From the NCBI GenBank assembly GCA_964515755.1, contig CAZEVK010000042.1:1-8517 (forward strand): a stretch of 8,517 nucleotides of DNA. Direction: 5' to 3'. The stretch comes from JAGVLN01 sp964515755 (GTDB lineage Bacteria > Pseudomonadota > Alphaproteobacteria > Rickettsiales > JABSSG01). The notes beneath the pieces were generated by a model. That model was given only the letters and a program-made list of their open reading frames with translations. It had not been told where the DNA came from and did not search any database. Positions 6,786-8,517 of this stretch are shown here, piece after piece. How positions within the stretch are numbered: the first letter of the stretch is position 1; each line of letters starts with the position of its first letter. The translations under genes were made by a program, and so were the position numbers.

Positions 6786-7241
6786 ATGGATAATGTTCAA
6801 CTATTAAAAGACAAACTAGCTCAGAAAAGAAATAGACTTGCAGCTGAGGAGATCAGAATAAATCTCAAAGAACGAAAACTACGTACTCGTCGGTTAATTG
6901 AAATAGGTGGCTTAGTTGTTAAAGCAAAACTTGATCACTTAGCAACCAATACTCTTTTCGGTGCATTACTTACCTTATCTGAGTCTTTAGCAAAAGATAG
7001 TAATATCCAAAAGCAATGGACAGCTATTGGTAAGAGGGTTTTAGATCAAGAAGAGAATAAAAAAAGCGATGTGATTCTAAAGTTAGACTCAAAACCATCA
7101 GACCAGATTAGAGTACATCTTAGAAGTCATGGCCTTAAATGGAACAAGCTTAGAGAGGAATGGTACGGTTTTGTGACGAATCTTGATGCCTTAAAAGAAG
7201 GTGTTAAATCAATTGATCATAATATAGAGGTTATTAAATAA
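6786..7241 (+). CDS. traD: Ti-type conjugal transfer protein TraD (oriT-processing accessory protein)
   Basis: The 151-residue product has the TraC/TraD family signature of Ti-type conjugation: KERKLRTRRLIEIGG followed by LVVKAKL and a Leu-rich segment (roughly residues 27-70). These small basic proteins assist the relaxase at oriT. This TraD is unrelated to the F-plasmid coupling ATPase of the same name. The N-terminus is highly charged and probably a coiled coil. Residues 97-140 (PSDQIRVHLRSHGLKWNKLREEWYGFV region) resemble a small module seen in other mobile-element proteins, in which a Gly/Trp pair is followed by a second Trp, and extend the protein beyond the usual TraD core of roughly 70-100 residues. 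The gene is divergent from traA across the putative oriT, as in Ti plasmids. Ribosome binding is weak (GAGTG before ATTAAAT). The stop is doubled (TAA TGA). Confidence 0.85.
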   Translation: MDNVQLLKDKLAQKRNRLAAEEIRINLKERKLRTRRLIEIGGLVVKAKLDHLATNTLFGALLTLSESLAKDSNIQKQWTAIGKRVLDQEENKKSDVILKLDSKPSDQIRVHLRSHGLKWNKLREEWYGFVTNLDALKEGVKSIDHNIEVIK

Positions 7242-7259
7242 TGAACAACAAATTAGCAA

Positions 7260-7288
7260 TTAGCAAAGGTATTTAATAAAATTATAAT
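7260..7288 (+). promoter_or_regulatory. Predicted promoter for the His-rich small gene
   Basis: TTAGCA (7260-7265) and a perfect TATAAT (7283-7288) are separated by exactly 17 bases in the gap after traD. Transcription would start near 7295, just before the dyad at 7308-7326. This gives the downstream gene and Fic locus a promoter independent of traD. Confidence 0.5.
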
Positions 7289-7307
7289 AACAAACAATAT
7301 TACAAAC

Positions 7308-7326
7308 TGATATCGATTTGATATCA
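7308..7326 (+). promoter_or_regulatory. Perfect 7-bp dyad in the leader, operator candidate
   Basis: TGATATC, GATTT, GATATCA form a perfect inverted repeat with 7-base arms around a 5-base spacer. The half-site centres are 12 bases apart, close to one helical turn, as expected for a dimeric repressor. It lies between the predicted start of transcription and the ribosome binding site AAGGAG (7336-7341). Bound protein would block elongation; as RNA it could fold into a weak hairpin near the ribosome site. Confidence 0.45.
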
Positions 7327-7350
7327 ACATTTTAAAAGGAGTAGAAGTTT

Positions 7351-7590
7351 ATGAATAGTCACCACAACCAATATGAAGCTGACAAAAGTTCTTATCATCA
7401 GTACAAAGATGAACTTAATCAATATCCTTCATCACATTTATTTTATCAATTTATTGATATTCTTCATGCTCATCATTTTCATACTGAAGCAGAGAAATTA
7501 TTAGCAGTAGCTCATCATCCCAATAATAAAGAAAATCACCAGATCATTACCCAAGTCATTAAAGAAATGCGTGATGGTTTGACACACTGA
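7351..7590 (+). CDS. Histidine-rich small protein of unknown function
   Basis: I do not recognise a family. The 79-residue product has 12 His (15 percent), many Tyr, Asn and Gln, and no Cys, signal peptide or membrane segment. Residues 1-28 are polar. Residues 29-60 look like two amphipathic helices with HAHHFH and AHH clusters, followed by a charged C-terminal helix (ITQVIKEMRDGLTH). Translation is well supported by AAGGAG nine bases before the ATG, and transcription by the TATAAT promoter and dyad upstream. It ends 33 bases before the Fic start in the same frame, so it could be the first gene of a two-gene unit, conceivably a partner or antitoxin of Fic, but nothing in its sequence matches a known Fic antitoxin. 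The His clusters could bind metal. Confidence 0.6.
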   Translation: MNSHHNQYEADKSSYHQYKDELNQYPSSHLFYQFIDILHAHHFHTEAEKLLAVAHHPNNKENHQIITQVIKEMRDGLTH

Positions 7591-7623
7591 GGAATAATGT
7601 AAAAATAGCTCATATAAAAAATA

Positions 7624-8517
7624 GTGCTAAAACCAAAATTTATTATAACAAATAAAATTACCGCTGTTATTACAGCTATAGAGCGAACTCGCGGTTTTTT
7701 AGAAGCTGCGGCATTATCCGATTTTTGGGTTGAAACTATGCAAAATAGAGCCCTAGTTTTAGAAGCTCATCATACTATACATATAGAAGGAACTCACCTT
7801 ACTTTAGATCAATCTGAGCAATTGCTAGCTGGACATACCTTAACAGGTGCTAATCCAGATGATACGAAAGAATTGCTAAATTACAGAATAGCTTTTGAGT
7901 TTATATCTAAATGCTTATTGCAAAATGAACCAATTTCAGAGCAATTAATCTGTGGAATTCATGAAAGGTTAGTAAAAGGAGTTAGGGGCAATAATGCTAT
8001 GCCAGGCGAATATCGCATCGATCAAAATTGTGTGATAAACTCAAGTAATTTATATGCCACTGCCACCAGAAGAAGTTCGGGGTATGATGATTGAATTGGT
8101 TAACTGGCTTAATGCTACAACCGAAATTAATGCAATTTTGGTATCTGCAATAGCGCAATTCCAGTTAGTGCATATTCACCCATTTCTAGATGGTAACGGC
8201 AGAACCGCTCGCTTGCTCTCAACTTTCTGTCTTCAGCAAAGAGGTTATGACTTTAAGCGTCTGTTTACCATAAGTGAATATTATATGACAGAAAGCGTAG
8301 AGACTACTATAACGCTTCAAAATGTGTGAGAGAATAATATGGATATGACTGGATGGCTTGAATATTTTTGTGAAGGGCTATCTACACAACTCCAAGAAGT
8401 AAAAGCAAAGGGGATGCAGTTTATCAAGCAAAGTGAATTAACCTGGCTCCATAATTTATCACAACGACAAAAATTGGCTGTTAATCATGTTCTATCAAAT
8501 GGCTTTCTTTCTATTGG
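7624..8517 (+). pseudogene. Fic-domain AMP-transferase, broken by frameshifts and a nonsense codon, runs off the window
   Basis: Fic enzymes transfer AMP from ATP to hydroxyl side chains of target proteins. The N-terminal piece (7624-8094) shows the Fic_N domain with the inhibitory motif TIHIEG at residues 51-56 ((S/T)xxxE(G/N), class II self-inhibited Fic), LNYRIAFEF and VRGNNAMPGEYR. The frame breaks near 8053, where homology jumps to the next frame (from MPLPPEEVRG, 8054), which carries the intact active site HPFLDGNGRTAR (8177-8212). At 8285-8317 about ten residues of homology (DRKRRDYYNA) lie in another frame, then it returns. At 8327-8329 TGA replaces an expected Arg codon, a likely CGA to TGA change. 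Reading on gives ENNMDMTGWLEYF and a C-terminal region to the window edge; family length near 370 means about 70 residues lie beyond. The only start is GTG 7624, without a ribosome binding site; in-frame stops lie upstream. Confidence 0.88.

Noticed and set aside
8054..8329. A separate short Fic gene starting at ATG 8054
   Set aside because: It begins mid-domain at a position that continues the homology of the upstream frame, so it is the second piece of one broken gene and not an independent one.
1..8517. CRISPR array, tRNA or rRNA gene, att site or integrase
   Set aside because: I saw no regularly spaced repeats, cloverleaf-like segments, integrase gene or tRNA end duplications, although integrative elements of this kind commonly sit at tRNA genes.

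Overview
The window is AT-rich and reads as part of a Rickettsiales genome, most likely Rickettsia or a close relative. Two things point there: an Agrobacterium Ti-type pair of conjugation genes (traA and traD, divergently placed), and accessory genes (Rpn-type nuclease, Fic protein) in varying states of decay. This is the usual appearance of the rickettsial integrative conjugative element (RAGE, Rickettsiales amplified genetic element). The assignment rests on gene content and protein features seen here, not on a database search. No F-type type IV secretion genes, integrase, tRNA or att site are visible, so only the DNA-processing end of such an element is covered.

Left end (1-1033): a short unrecognised ORF remnant, then a C-terminally shortened Rpn/YhgA-like PD-(D/E)XK nuclease (295-741). 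A degenerate inverted repeat (41-73 and 762-795) brackets this nuclease. A possible 52-codon minus-strand ORF and an A/T hairpin lie between the nuclease and the next gene.

Centre (1034-6416, minus strand): a giant TraA of 1552 residues that joins a MOBQ (MobA/MobL) relaxase, a RecD-like helicase, a primase-like/Toprim module and a long C-terminal tail. Directly upstream, overlapping it by 11 bases, is a second, 244-residue copy of the relaxase domain alone. This copy keeps the nicking tyrosine, but its His-Ala-His metal motif has become Tyr-Gly-Lys at exactly the same residue numbers.

Divergent intergenic region (6417-6785): the expected place for an origin of transfer in a Ti-type layout. 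It contains a hairpin followed at once by TAAGTGGG, resembling the RSF1010/MOBQ nick region, then two adjacent palindromes and a long-range dyad.

Right end (6786-8517, plus strand): TraD (Ti-type oriT accessory protein), a histidine-rich 79-residue protein with a good promoter and a perfect dyad operator candidate in its leader, and a Fic AMP-transferase gene. The Fic active site and inhibitory motif are intact, but the reading frame is broken by three frameshifts and a nonsense codon; it runs off the window edge.

Together: TraD and TraA would process the element's DNA at the intergenic oriT (bind, nick, unwind, possibly prime). The truncated relaxase may be a remnant or a non-cleaving oriT binder. 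The flanks carry decaying cargo.
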